Shown: positions 21,760-34,064 of the stretch, piece by piece
How positions within the stretch are numbered: the stretch's first letter is position 1
Layout: each line of letters starts with the position of its first letter
DNA from: Saccopteryx bilineata
Taxonomy: Eukaryota > Chordata > Mammalia > Chiroptera > Emballonuridae
DNA: 64,000 bases
Assembly: GCF_036850765.1 (NCBI RefSeq)
Contig: NC_089496.1
Span: 105,049,767 to 105,113,766 of the forward strand
Direction of reading: 5' to 3'
Translations under genes and position numbers: made by a program
The notes under the pieces: model-generated
Database searches by the model: none
Told to the model about the DNA's origin: nothing
The model's input: the letters and a program-made list of their open reading frames with translations, nothing else

Positions 21760-24700
21760 TGGCTATAAATAATTTAGCTTCTCTAATTTGGACATTTCTT
21801 ATAAATCTCAGTATATATTTATAGCCATTTTTCATGTCTTCCACTTCCTATAAGTAATTTATACTACTTAGTATTTAAAAATTACCTATTGAATACTGTG
21901 GTTCTTAGATCAATTTTAGATAAACTTCTGGGTATAATTTTATGTGTCTGGTGTTATATTTATATTTTTCCCTTTGGGTCCTTGTGTGCCCTCAAGGACC
22001 TAAAGTTTTCAGGTCACACTCGATGGGCTTTATAGATATCCAGTTCACTCAATCAGTTTCATCTTGTATAGAGAGAATTAATCTGCTGTGTTTTCTAGAC
22101 ATTAGCAATACATAAAAATCCTATAACAAAGTATGCTATCATCCCTTTTTGAAAGAGGAGTAATGAGGCATGACAATTTCTTTCTAAAGCAATAATCAAG
22201 AAAGAGAGCCCTGCATTTAATTCATTATGTGAGCCCATAGAAAGAGCAAAGGAAAAATATTTTCACCCATTTATCCAATTTCAAGCCTAAAACAATGGGT
22301 TCTTGCCACTTGAACTTAATTGCTATCACAGAGAAACACAAGTTGCTGTGATCAGATATTTCACAGAATACAAAAGCACGAATTCTTGACATTTTGGAAA
22401 GTAAAATAATTATCTTCGACCCAACCTGAACTAATTTTCCTCCACAGTGATTTTTTTTTCTTTTTGAATATCAGAAATGAAGAGAAACTCAAAGCTCAGG
22501 AAATTTAAATGAGTCCTATTACTGAAAGACAGTCTGTATTAGGTAATAAGAACTTAGGTCATGCCCTTTTCCCTTGTCCACATTTACAATAAGTAATGAC
22601 TATTCTTATTCACGCCAGGACTTGGTTAATAACATCAGCACTTTGGTCTTGATAGTCTGTTGTCAGAATCAGGACAGTGGTTGGACCATGGGCTGGGTGA
22701 GTCCTAGAATTGGCCCCAGACTCCTAAAGTCATGAATAACCCTGGGAACGTAGCAAGGGGTGTGGCCACTGAGTGGGGAGAGGAGTCGCTCCAAAAAACA
22801 AAAAGGAATGGCTTCTGAATCTTGAGGTCCTCTTCTGACTCTATCCTTGTTTTTAATGCCATTGTTTCTAATGGCATTTGTTTTTCATCATTTGTGATCT
22901 TTCTACAAATTGTGCAATATTTCAATCCAGCAGAAAAATGCAGAAACTAACATGCATGTGCCCACCACACAACTCTCTCCAATGTTATAATTTGCCATGG
23001 TTTCTTCAGATTAAAAAAAAAGAAAGAAAAATTTAAGAGAGAAAAACATTGTTTTTCTGGGGGGGAGGAATCTTCAGGGCAGCAGGACAGGCCCTCCCGC
23101 CCTCTGCCGGGGTTGGTTGTAACCTTGGCATGGACCTTTCTCCTGCTCAGTTTGTTATGGCTGTTATCTCTTGGCTCAGCCAGCTCCTGCTCATTCCTAC
23201 CCCACACCTCTGGCATGCCACTTGCTGACTCCTCATTATTAGTAGGGTTGAACTCATTTCATACCAGTTTTTTTTCTTTTTTTCTTTTTTTTTTGGCAAT
23301 TCAAGCTTGCCTTTCCCCCCACTAAAGAATCCTCGATTCTTACATGTGATAGGTGATATTGATCCTTTGTCAGTGAACTAAGTTGCAAACATCTTCAGTT
23401 TGCATTCTGACTTTATTTTTTATATCCTTTTTATAAAGGCCTTGAAGTATACTGGTCTTTTGTGGCTGATGGTCTCTGTCTCTTTAATTACAGGCTACTG
23501 CGGGGCTGCCAAGTCTGCAGTCCGGGGCTCTCCCTGCTGGGAGGAGAGAGCCCGTGGAAGTGCCAGGCTGTTCTGTGCTCAGGCTGGCAGTGGAGGTGTC
23601 TCATTATTGTCCTGGCCTGCCCTCCTTTCGGCGGGAGCCGAGGACATGACAGTGTGGTCCGAATGTCGGTCTGGGGCCCCCGGCGATCCCGAGTCCCAGG
23701 ACACCGGGAGGTGGCAGACTGCCAGCTCTCTAACTGTAGCACAGAGCCCATGCCAGCCAGCCAGGGCAGGCTTTACGGTTTAGAAGCAGTGAGAAAGATC
23801 CAGGTGTACTTGGGAAAAAGCCTTTATAAAGAAGCCAGAGACAGATCTCTGCTGGCAGGATGACTCTCCAAGGTTGGCGTAAGACCTCATTTATGTGATC
23901 ACCACGTGATTCCGCCCCTCCTCCCCAGTCCGCACACTCTATCGAGAATCCGATGGTCTCAAAGCAATGCTCTGAGCCAGAGGGCCCTGGGCCATCTTTC
24001 TGTCCTCAGAAACACTCTATAGCCTTCAGTTTCCACGGGTGAGGGGCTTTTCCCCTTCCCCACCTGGTGGGAGCTCTGTGTGAGGCCAAAGATTTCATCT
24101 CTTCTCAGCTGACGTGTCTCAGCTGGCCCCGCACAGGCCTGAGACAGAGGCGTCACATCCTAGCACCCTCCTCAGATGCTGACTTGTGTCTGGGCAAGCT
24201 GCTTGGTCTATTAAGCTCACCTTTGCTTGTGAGTCACGTGTGGCCTCGGTCTGGCATCTCCCTGGCCTTGGGCATTCATGGGGCTTGGTCCCGTGTGCGA
24301 ATGCTGCCTGGAGTGTGTGTCTAGGAAGACTGAGACCGTTGGGGCGCTGGGCTACAGGACAAGCTCAACACCCAGGAATCTGTGCTTCCCAGCAGATAAA
24401 AGGAACCTAACATTTGTTTGTTTCTTTCTTTTTTGAACTACCGTTGTTCATTCTTCAGTGTTGCGGGGATCTTATGGAAACAAGCGTAAGGATGGTGCTG
24501 GTACCGGGACTGGCTAGACAGGGAGTGTAGGGAGCACGGAGGAATATGGGGTAGACGAGGATAAGTAGAGGGGAACATGGGAAGGCTGACTGAGCACCTG
24601 TTCAACCAGGGTTCGTTCTCCGAACTTCCAGGGACAGTCGACAATGTCCCCTACTGGCTTCTTGAAGAACCTCGCATGTACCGAGAACCTTCTGTGTACC

Positions 24701-24765
24701 CTCTGCTTCCCATACAGCATCTCTTTGAGCCTCTTGCGGCTCTGGGGCGGAGGTGTGCTCCCATT
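21760..24765. other. No gene seen; weak old-repeat traces
   Basis: Long stretch without a convincing gene. 22920-23340 may be old L1 (aatgttataatttgccatgg). 23460-24420 is GC-richer, with several short overlapping frames of 60-130 codons on both strands, none of which has a recognisable domain or a splice-supported structure. Confidence 0.4.
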
Positions 24766-24769
24766 TTTA

Positions 24770-25530
24770 AGATAAACTTTTAGTTTAGAGCAGTTTCAGA
24801 TTTACAGAAAAATTTCAAATATTTCCTGTGTGCTCCAGACCCAGGGTCTTCTTTTTTTCTTTTTGTGTGTGACAGAAACAGAGAGACAGAGAAAGGGATA
24901 GATAGGGACAGACAGACAGGAAGGGATAGATGAGAAGCATCAGTTCTTCATTGGGACACCTTAGTTGTTCATTGATTGATTTCTCATATGTGCTTTGACC
25001 GGGGGGCCAGAGTAGACTGAGTGACCCCTTGCTCAAGCCAGCGACCTTGGGTCCAAGCTGGTGAGCTTTTGCTCAAACCAGATGAACCCACGCTCAAGCT
25101 GGCAACCTCAGGGTTTCGAACCTGGGTCCTCCGCATCTCAGTCCAATGCTCTATCCACTGCGCCACCACCCAGTCAGGCCCAGGGTCTCTTTTTAGTGAA
25201 CCTCTTACATTAGTTCTATAGTGCATTTGTTGCAACAAATGAATCAATATTGATACATAATGTTTAACCAAAGTCTATGCTTTATTCAGTTTTCCTTAGT
25301 GTTTTTTTTCTTCTAATGTCCTTTTTCTGTTCCAGGATCTCATCCAGATAGCACATTACATTTAGCTATCATGTCCCCTCAGGCTCCTCTTGGTTGTGCC
25401 AGTTTCTCAAGACTTTCCTTGTTTTGAGCAGTAATTAGGGACATCAATTGTCCGTTGTTTTCATCATGATTAGATTGGGGCTACGGGTTTTGGGGGGGGG
25501 CCCACAGAGGTAAAATGCATTCTCCTCACA
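24770..25530 (-). mobile_element. Old L1 3' region, antisense, split by a SINE
   Basis: 24770-24839 (cttttagtttagagcagttt) and 25189-25530 (gtcctttttctgttccagga, tagctatcatgtcccctcag, catgattagattggggctac) resemble the 3'UTR of ancient L1M elements on the minus strand. A bat SINE (24850-25178) separates the two parts. No coding frame remains. Confidence 0.6.
24850..25178 (-). mobile_element. Bat tRNA-SINE, type D (long), antisense
   Basis: On the minus strand: CCTGACTGGGTGGTGGCGCA head with GGTTCGAAACC B box, a middle part with repeated gctcaagc/ttgctcaa phrases, then TGATGCTTCTCATC and a CT-rich run. The 10-bp repeat cccagggtct flanks it at 24840-24849 and 25179-25188. It shares its head with type B but has a longer body. 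Confidence 0.85.
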
Positions 25531-27115
25531 TCATATGCTTCCTTTTTGTTGATGTGGAAATGGAAGCTCAGAGAGGGACAGTGACCTGTCCATGCCTCTG
25601 CAGGGTCTGTTGTCCATCTGAACCCAGCTTTTCTGGCCCCCAAGTCTATGCTCCTTTCCCTCCAGGACATTGCTCTCCGGCAGGGCTTGAAGTGGGTAAC
25701 TAGCTCCCAGAAGGGTGGTCCTCTCTGTGAATGGCCACCTCTTCCTATGCCACGCGCCGTGTCCACCCATCTTACAGGGACAGATGTTGGGAGTTTTGGG
25801 GGAGAGGTATGTCCAGAGTGGGGATGGGGTGTCAAAGCCACTGGAGAAGCCAGATGTCCCCTCTGCCCTCAATTAAATGCCTACCCACCTTCCATGGTGT
25901 TTGAGATGAAAGTGTCTGATTTCTTCAAGCTTCCACTTAACTTGCCACACTGGGAAACAATAGTTCTGACAGTTATTAGTCAAGGCAACGATTTCACCTG
26001 GATATCACCTCCACAATTCTTGTATTTCTATCCTACCTGTACTAATTATTCACTTAACCCAAGAAGTAGTAACTGTAAAATCACGGCCTTTATGGGCAAG
26101 TTGTTTCTTCCTGGTGCACATTAAAGTAAATAAGGAACTGTTGGGAACATATCTTCACCCTTGGCTCCATCCACCCATTTGGAGACCCCAGCACTGCGTG
26201 TGTCACAGTCCAGGAAGTGCTGAGTCACTCAGTGCGGGCAGTGGGCTCCTTGTCTGTCAGTCCGGTAGCACAAACGGGGCTTAGCAGCCCCCCTCTCCTT
26301 CAGCATTCCACCCCAGAGGTATCTACTTGCAACGGGCTCTCTTGTGTGGCGCTCTATCCTTGCAAGCACTATGTTGGCAGAAGCTGTTGGTGCCCTGCCT
26401 GTCCCCTGACTTGCCACTTGAGTGCACAAAACCTGACTTCTAACTGCCTGCAGCTGGGTTTCTTTTGCCCGGAACCTGCTTTGTCCCCCACCGAGCAGGT
26501 GGGGGTTAGTGCCCTGCTCCTAGTGGGGAGCAGCTCTCCCCAGGGGCTGATGGGCTTCCATGTGTCCTTAGCCTCTGGGGTGGGAGGCCTTGCAGTCTGG
26601 ATTGGACACAGGCTCCCCATGCTCCCCGCAGGGTTAACCCACTTGCTCTGAGTGGGGCAAACGGGCTGCACCTCTATACCCACCTGCTGAGGCCCACTCT
26701 GCGTCCTGCCCTGCGTCTCAGTTAGCTGTGTGCAAACCTCAATTGTTTCCGAGGCTGGAAACGGGTTCAGTGCGAGGACCTTGCTTTCCCCACAGGGCCT
26801 GTGTGGTGCCTGTCGTCTGAGAGCCACTCAGTAACTGCTGGTTGATGAGGAACAGGCTGTATTCGCTCGGATGCAGAGATCGCCTGGGCTGGTTGGTACC
26901 CGGCGGCCCACGGCACTGTGGCAGTGTGTGTAGGCAGTGCATAGCTCTCCCCTGAAATTGCATTTTACTTAAGGTCATTGATTGCAAGCCACAGGAACCC
27001 ACCTTGAGTAACTTAAGAGAAGGGAATATATTGATTGGCAGGCTGCTGTGAAAACCACAGAAAGGCAGGAGCCAGGTCAGCGACACAACGGATGGGAACA
27101 ATGGCTGGGGCAGTG
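25531..27115. other. No gene seen; GC-richer sequence
   Basis: Composition is near 50-55% GC with overlapping frames up to 158 codons on both strands (for example 25648-26124 and 26369-26827). None shows a domain, codon-usage contrast or a signal. I see no promoter or splice structure that would support an exon. Confidence 0.4.
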
Positions 27116-27119
27116 GTGG

Positions 27120-27300
27120 CTAATGTGTATGATCACTTGCGACATGCCAGGCCCTGGGCCATAGCCTTCGTCTGATTTAATGTTCACAGCAACCCCATCA
27201 AGTTGGGGTTCTTATCATCACCCCAGTTTTGCCAATGAGCTCCCTGGGGTGCAGACGTTAGAATTCAGCAGGCTGACTCCAGAACCTCTATTCTTAATAC
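27120..27300 (-). mobile_element. MIR SINE, antisense
   Basis: acatgccaggccctgggcca, ttaatgttcacagcaacccc, atcatcaccccagttttgcc and gacgttagaattcag follow the antisense MIR consensus in order. Confidence 0.65.
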
Positions 27301-27329
27301 ACGGTGATGTCTCAGCAGGGGAGTTTCTG

Positions 27330-27713
27330 TAGGTGCCCTGACCGGGGATCAAACTGGCAACCTCTTCATAGCTGGACGATGCTCTAACCCAGTGGTCCCC
27401 AACCTTTTTTGGGCCATGGACCGGTTTAATGTCAGAAAATATTTTCACGGACCAGCCTTTAGGGTGGGACGGATAAATGTATCACGTGACCGAGACAAGC
27501 GTCAAGAGTGAGTCTTAGACGGATGTAACAGAGGGAATCTGGTCATTTTTAAAAAATAAAACATCGTTCAGACTTAAATATAAATAAAACAGAAATAATG
27601 TAAGTTATTTATTCTTTCTCTGCAGATTGGTACCAAATGGCCCATGGACCGGTACTGGTCCACGGCCCCGGGGGTTGGGACCACTGCTCCAACCGAGCTA
27701 CCCGACCAGGGCT
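27330..27713 (-). mobile_element. tRNA-SINE head, antisense, split by an hAT insertion
   Basis: The two ends, 27330-27389 (ggtgccctgaccggggatca) and 27687-27713 (gagctacccgaccagggc), together read as one antisense SINE head: GCCCTGGTCGGGTAGCTCGG, a gap filled by the hAT element, then the B-box side. The interruption lies within the tRNA-like part. Confidence 0.8.
27390..27686. mobile_element. Short hAT DNA transposon (297 bp)
   Basis: Inverted ends CAGTGGTCCCCAACC and GGTTGGGACCACTG, with the 8-bp target duplication ctctaacc (27382-27389) and ctccaacc (27687-27694, one mismatch). Ends and TSD length are diagnostic of the hAT superfamily. Subterminal ggaccggt motifs occur at both sides. No transposase is encoded, so it is non-autonomous. 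It inserted into a bat SINE and is therefore younger than that SINE. Confidence 0.9.
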
Positions 27714-27719
27714 GTATAA

Positions 27720-29850
27720 TGTGTTTAATAATAAGTTTATATAACTTAGTTTTTAAATGATGGCTGTGTTTAACAACTAGGTCACAAAATTCCTGAAAAT
27801 TTAATGGTCACCTCTTTCTAGCTGGCACAAGCTAGATCCATCCAGCACGCCATTGGTCAGAACCCAAGAAGGCAGACAAAGTAGTATGTCCACTCTACTT
27901 GCCTTTTCCCCTCCCACTCCAGGGTGGAGACGATACCTTACTTACTCAGAGTGGCTCATCAAGGTCAGCGGGTGGTTCTGGTTTAGCAGTCCAGGTCCTT
28001 AGAGACGCCCTGTCCTGGAGCCACCGGCTTTGGAACAGCTCGTTGCCGAGTAGAGCTCAGATGTGAGAATCGAGCATGAGGAGCCTTTGGGCGTCAGGTA
28101 CAGTTCCACGTAAATTTCTCAGTGACGAGAGATAGCATTACTTTCCTTCAGTCTTCAGTGCACTCCACAGCGTTTGAACAAAGAGGAAAGACTAACTTCC
28201 TGCTGAAGCCCAAGTTGCTTGTTGACAAGGTGTCTTCACTTATAAAAATTCACGTGCAGAGGAAGGAAGGAGTATCAAACATGTGCCTGTTAATGCTCTC
28301 TTTGTTGTTCACAGAATCTTGCTTTTTTTTTTTTAAGTTTGCTAGGACAGAGGAATACTTTGTACCCACTCTTTGCCATCCTCTCTCCTAAAGCTTCCTC
28401 CAGCTTTGAGGGGGCTGGGGGTGGGGCTAGAGGTAGGGAGACCCTGAGGAGGCTGTTGCTCCAGCTCAGGTGAGAGAATGCAGACCTGACCTTGAACATG
28501 GGGGAGGGGGGAGGAGAGAGGCGCCCGACGGCAGGTTCGGCCAGAGCAGTGACCCAGTAACCCCACTTTTAGCTAGAGGAGCACAGGATCAGTGATCTGC
28601 ATGCTAAAAAAATGCAAGTCAATTGGGTATGAATGTACCCTGTATTCTAATAAACATAACAACACATTTCTTGGGAAAGGCTACTTAATAAGAACTGACG
28701 AAACTATGTATTTCATGACAAAAGAGCCGCCCAGACCCCTGCTGTGCAGAATGACATTTTCACTTGTACATTGTGTACTCTTGGATTTGAGGTTGAAAAA
28801 AAAAGAACGAAGAGTTATTTGACTGGGGATATTTTCCCTAGGAAAAGTCGAGCGAGTTTGTAGCTTAGAGAATTAATGCATACACAGTGTGTGGTATAGC
28901 TCAGTAAATACGGCATTGCTTGGAGTTGATTTATTACCTACAAGATACCCAGTAAAGGTCAACACTTACACATTACATTATGTTAGAGGCTGTAGTCAAA
29001 GAAAACCCCTAGGGAAGTTTGCTTAAAAAAAAAAAGTATTCATGTAACTAAGCTATGTTGCTTTTCTCTTGAATTGGCGGAAAGCATCAAACCGTGACTT
29101 CTATGGAGATTGGGTCTCCTTTTCATCGATAGAACCAAGTAGTCAGACAGGGCCCACCTAAGGTGTAAACTCCGAAAGGGCAGCCATTGTTTCTGCCAGA
29201 AGCAACACGGCTCCAGCTCAATAATGTTCGCCATCTCTATTAAAGAGAACTTGAAGGACGAAAGAGTAATTCTTCAGTGCCTTTGAAAAGCAGTTGAAAG
29301 TCTTTCTAATGTCAATCAAAAGCGCTACAACATACATCATTGCTCAGCAGCAGCAAAGGCCCTTCCGCCGCCCCCTCCAGCTCTCTTTACAACTGAAGCC
29401 TTCTTGGGAATATGGAAATGCACCAGAAAACCTAACAGCTCAATGACTGAATGTTTAAAAAGTGGCAGATACATCTTTCCTCAGATCTTACTTGTGTCTG
29501 ACAAGTTCATGAATTAGTGTCAGCCTACCCCTGAGAGGCCTCCCACTCCAGCCACCTCCTAGGACCTGCCCTGGGCTTGTCTCTCTTCATCCAAAATGTC
29601 CCATCCTATGCCTTCCTCCTTCCTGTCTTCCCTCCCTCCTGGTTCACAATCCTCCTAAGGGGAGTGCTTGCAGATCCCATCAGTTGAGCTGTATGTCGTA
29701 CCATGTGAGTGCTGGGGGTAGAATGTGTCACAGGCCACTTGATTCTACCCTCCTGGGGACCCAAAACCTTTCCCCAATGAATTGAGGCCAGCGATGAGAA
29801 TGTCAAACCATGGTGACTGCTGGGAAAATCTTTTGGGGTGGGCAGAACTC
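27720..29850. other. No gene seen; unassigned sequence
   Basis: No recognised gene, RNA or clear repeat. It contains T- and A-runs near 28322-28335 and 29026-29036 and frames of at most about 90 codons with no domain. Confidence 0.45.
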
Positions 29851-30079
29851 CGTGGCTTCTCCTTGCCTCCCCAGATCATACACTGCTAACTTTATAGAGT
29901 TGCTCAGCTGCTGAACAGTCATCTTAGCAACACATGCTCAAGGCTCAACTCTTGCTCCTTAACCCCAACCCTGTTCTTCATACTGTCTTTCTTTCTTACT
30001 CTTAACACCTCTCTCTCTTCACCACTTGTATCCAGTCCATCGACACGTGTCCTCTAAAACATGTTTCAAATCTCCTTCT

Positions 30080-30430
30080 TCCCTGCAGCTCCACTGCCGT
30101 CACCGGCCACCACCATTGCGTACCTGGACCCCTGTGGCAGCTACCTAACTGTTTCCCCCACTCATACTCATGCCTTTTCCCCCGTCCGTTCTCCACCCAC
30201 AGCTAGTCATGACATGGAATATGAATCAGGCCATATTTTTTCTTTACAGACCTTCTACAGCTTCCCATAGTGCTGAGAATAAAACCTCGGCTTCCTGTCG
30301 TGACTGCCGAGGTCAGCAGCCTCGAGCCCCTTGCCTCCCCGCCCGCCTGGGCCAGCCCTGCTCTGTCCTCGCTGCCTCATCTTGTCTCCTCTAGCCACAC
30401 GGGCCTTGTTTCAGTTCTCGGGCCAGGACC
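30080..30430. mobile_element. L2-like old LINE fragment
   Basis: accttctacagcttcccata, gtgctgagaataaaacctcg and agccacacgggccttgtttc follow text I associate with the 3' part of LINE L2. Another piece of similar type lies at 53630-53770. Orientation was not settled. Confidence 0.45.
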
Positions 30431-30439
30431 TCTGCCTGT

Positions 30440-31012
30440 GTGGTAGGCAGAGGGGCCCCCAGACGTATCCACGGCCTTCAGCAAAGGAGACTTTGCAGGG
30501 TCGTTACTGCTGCCTACCTTATCCCGGGAAGAGTATCCCCTCTCATCTAGGTGGGTCCAGTTTGACCACGTGAGCCCTTCACAGCAGAGAGCTTTCTCTA
30601 GCCAAAGGCAGTTGGGCTGCAGTAGAAGTCAGAGATGCCAGGTGTGAGAAGGACTGAGCTCTGTTGCTTGTTTAAAGCTGGAGGGGGAGCAGGATGAGGA
30701 ATGCAGGCGACCCCGGGAGCTCAGAGAGGCTCCTGGCTGACAGCCCACAAGGAGACAGGGACTCAGCGCCCCAACCACAAGCCAGTAAGCTCTGTCGACA
30801 GCCTAAACAGCCCAGAGGCCGATGCTCCCTCAGGGGCTGCAGACAGTCTGGCCAGCTGACACCCGGATTTTGGCTTTGTACGACTGAGAGCAGAGAAACC
30901 AGCAGACCCCCTGGATTCTGACTGATGGAACTGTGAATGATACGTGTGTGTTGTGTTGAGTGGCTAAGTCTGTTGGTGACTTGAACAGGAGCAATGGAAA
31001 ACTAATGCAGTC
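30440..31012 (+). mobile_element. MLT1-type LTR (ERVL-MaLR)
   Basis: The order gtatccacggccttcagcaa, aaggagactttgcagggtcg, atctaggtgggtccagtttg, aggaatgcaggcgaccccgg, gattctgactgatggaactg and caatggaaaactaatgcag follows the MLT1 LTR consensus. No retroviral genes are attached. Confidence 0.75.
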
Positions 31013-31184
31013 CAGAATGTTCTCTCCTCCCCACGGCTGTTTTCCTGGGTGACTCCTCGTTGGGCTCCAGGCTCAACCATCCTCTCATTAGCCCATCTAA
31101 CGGAGGCACGCCTGTTTCCTGCCATCGCATTCTTCTTTCTAATTATTAAATCACACTTGGCCTTACATACTTTTTGAGAGAGCT

Positions 31185-31425
31185 GGTACAGTCAAGTTCT
31201 TACGTCTATAGATCCTGGACTGCAGCGTTCAAACCTTAGCTCATCCGACTTGCTACTTCTGTGACCTTGGCTGAGTTATTAACATTTCTAGGCCTTAACC
31301 TTCTCATCTGTAAAATGGGCATGATTGTGCTAGCTCAGAGGGTTGTTGTGAGGATTAAATGAGGAAATATCTATAAAGCATGTGGAACAGTCCTTGGCAC
31401 ATAGCAGGCTCTAACTATTGAAGTT
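31185..31425 (+). mobile_element. MIR SINE
   Basis: A long and well preserved MIR: ctgtgaccttggctgagtta, ccttctcatctgtaaaatgg, gttgttgtgaggattaaatg and tccttggcacatagcaggct appear in the consensus order. Confidence 0.85.
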
Positions 31426-31525
31426 TTAACTACGTATTTGTTTAATGTCCTCCCAGACCTGGGCTTGGCGAACTATGGCATGCCGGTCAAATCCAGCCAC
31501 CACTGCATTTTGTAAATGCAGTTTT

Positions 31526-31929
31526 GTTTTGTTTTTTTGTATTTTTTTTTCTGGAGCTGGAAACCGGGAGAGACAGTCAGACAGACTCCAGAATCCCGCA
31601 TGCGCCTGACTGGGATCCACCCAGCACGCCCACCAGGGGTGACGCTCTGCCCACCAGGGGGTGATGCTCTGCCCCTCCGGGGCGTCGCTCTGCCGCGACC
31701 AGAGCCACTCTAGTGCCTGGGGCAGAGGCCAAGGAGCCATCCCCAGCGCCTGGGCCATCTTTGCTCCAATGGAGCCTTGGCTACTAGAGGGGAAGAGAGA
31801 GACAGAGAGGAAGGAGGGAGGGGTGGAGAAGCAAATGGGCACTTCTCCTATGTGCCCTGGCCAGGAATCGAACCCGGGTCCCCCGCACGCCAGGCCGACG
31901 CTCTACCACTGAGCCAACTGGCCAGGGCC
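31526..31929 (-). mobile_element. Bat tRNA-SINE, type A, antisense, near full length
   Basis: A T-rich tail, then the full body and the complete tRNA-like head, ending ccaactggccagggcc. Perfect 15-bp target duplication tgtaaatgcagtttt at 31511-31525 and 31930-31944. Two tandem internal units occur at about 31630-31690; one retains ccaccagggggtga (31651-31664), a decayed CTCF core. Confidence 0.92.
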
Positions 31930-32159
31930 TGTAAATGCAGTTTTATTGGGACACAGTTATGCCTATTTGTTTACATATCCTCTTCACTTACACATAGCAC
32001 TTTGGGGCTCTGGCAGACTTGAGTAGTTGTGCCCATATGGTCCAGAAAGCCTGAATTATCTATTCTCCGGCCATCTACAGACAGTCTGCTGTAAGCCCAG
32101 AAGAGTTCAGCCGCATCTGTATGCTCAGGTCTCAGCACACTGCCTAGGCACACAGTAGG

Positions 32160-34060
32160 TGCACAGTGCAGTCAGCTGCGAGGATAAAGGGGGAGCTGCG
32201 GGGTTAGCCAGTGTTCCAGGTGCAGGTATGAAAGAATGTTGGCCCTTCCGTGCCGCACGTGTTATTGTACGGTGTCCTCTGCTTTGCAACCAGAGATTCC
32301 ATTCCATCGTTACTCCACCCCGCTGTTCCCCCACCCCGCCCTGCTGTCCCCCTGTACTGCTGGTCCCCGCCCTGCCCCGCCCCGCCCCACCATTCCCCAC
32401 CCCACTCTTCCCCCACCCCATCATTCCCCCATCCTGCCCCACTGTTCCCCCACCCCATCTCTGTACCAGACTCATTAATGCTCTCCTGCCAGGGGGTCAT
32501 GGGCATTCACATCAGTGCCATCTTTACTCTGAATTAAAGCTGTTTTTGTGCCTGTGGTTAACAAGCTTGGCATCCTCTGCCATTCATCTCCAAGATCAGT
32601 ACCTGAGTTGGACTGTTATGTTTCAGACATCACGACGTCAGACTGGCCAACTCATAAATCAAGAGGAGCCGTAGAACACATAGTGTTTTAATGAAATTCC
32701 GATATGTGCTTTAAGTTGCCCCTTATGGAGCTTAAAATGGCCCCTTTAAAAGCCTAAAGGTAGCACTAGCCTTTGACCTATGCCGCTGGAAAGTTTTAAA
32801 GTGTCAGGAATTCTCATAATTACATCAGCGGCTTTCCTGCCGCTGTGCTCTGCAGGGCTGGCATGCTGCCATCTGTCACGATATTTTCACGTTTCTGTTC
32901 TCATTTTCTTTGATTATTCCACGGGGACTTTCAAGAGTTTTTAATGATCAAATATGTATATTCTATTTAGAGGGAAATCAGGTTCCCTTTTCAGAGGTGT
33001 AAAGACAGAGCTGATTAGTAATTGAGTGGTTTGCCCTCAGGATCAGCATCTCAGGAACAAACTAGTTGGCCCAGGTGGCAGAGGCAGGCGCGGCTTCCTT
33101 CCCAGGTGTCCCCCACTGACGCCTGAAAGCCTGCCATTGTCCGCTAACTCCCTTGCATTATGCACTGTCTGCTTTGGGGGCCATTCTTTTTTATCTTCTG
33201 CAAATATTCCTTTGAGCGATAAAGTTTCCAAATGCTGTGCTTCCTTCCCAAGTGATTTTGGGCAGGTGACAGCAGAACGGTGATGTGGGGGGTCCTTCAG
33301 GACGAAGACTGTGTGTGGCTGGGAGGTCAGGAGAGGGAAGAGGAACGAGTGGGGGACAGCGTTATGGCTTTCCCCCCTTTTACTGCTGTACATCAACTTG
33401 GATCTACCTGGTTGTGAAAACGTAGGGACTGGTGTTATTTTTAGGAGGTAAGACCCCCGATGTCTGTGTTTGTGCCAGTCGCTCAGGAAGATCAAGCGTC
33501 CACTTAGCCCTGAGGTGGCTTTCGGGTCTCTTCTTATCCTCTCACCCAGCAGACCAGGTGAACTCTAGGCAGGCAGCGGAATTTGAACCTGTTCTTCACC
33601 AAGTCACCAGGCAAGAAACCCCGTCCTCTGGGAAGGTGGGCGGAATTCCGACCTTCATTCTGTTTCTCCTGTGCTTCCTGCTTCACACGGGCACTGGGTT
33701 TCCCCCCTCGACGGTGGTGCTGGGTGCGTGGGTGGGTGAGGTGACTGTTACAGTCTCAATTTGAAAACCTCCATCAATCAACCCCGACGCACAAAAGGTC
33801 TCTGTGGATAGCCACCGAGTTACTTCATATTTACGAATGTTGTCCTTCAGCAGAGAATCTCCCCAAACCTTCAGTGCATCGGGCTATCTTTATGGGCACG
33901 TAAGTGGTGTTTACCTCATTCTGCCATTGCATGAATTAAACCTGTTAATACACAGAGAGACAAAGGGCTTCGAACAGTCTCTGCTGGGATGTGTTTTGTG
34001 TGGATCTGTTTAATTGAACTTGTCAATTGTAGGAAGCCCTCGAAATTCTGTCTCATTTTC
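32160..34060. other. No gene seen, apart from a C-rich repeat
   Basis: Contains the C-rich tandem tract at 32318-32462 (listed separately). Overlapping frames of 80-170 codons on both strands across and beside that tract are explained by its composition. The rest is unassigned, with no recognised RNA or gene. Confidence 0.45.
32318..32462. repeat. C-rich imperfect minisatellite
   Basis: Imperfect units of about 12-20 bases built from ccaccccat/cttccccc and ccccgccc blocks, with C runs of 4-5 throughout. The minus strand is the G-rich strand and carries many G4-5 runs, giving G-quadruplex potential. Confidence 0.75.
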
Positions 34061-34064
34061 GTTT

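Noticed and set aside
25648..26827. Host exons in the GC-richer stretch
   Set aside because: Frames on both strands are similar in length, without domain, consistent splice sites or codon bias.
32125..32674. Overlapping frames of 80-171 codons on both strands
   Set aside because: The C-rich tract lacks stop codons by composition; none of the frames has a domain and they mutually overlap.
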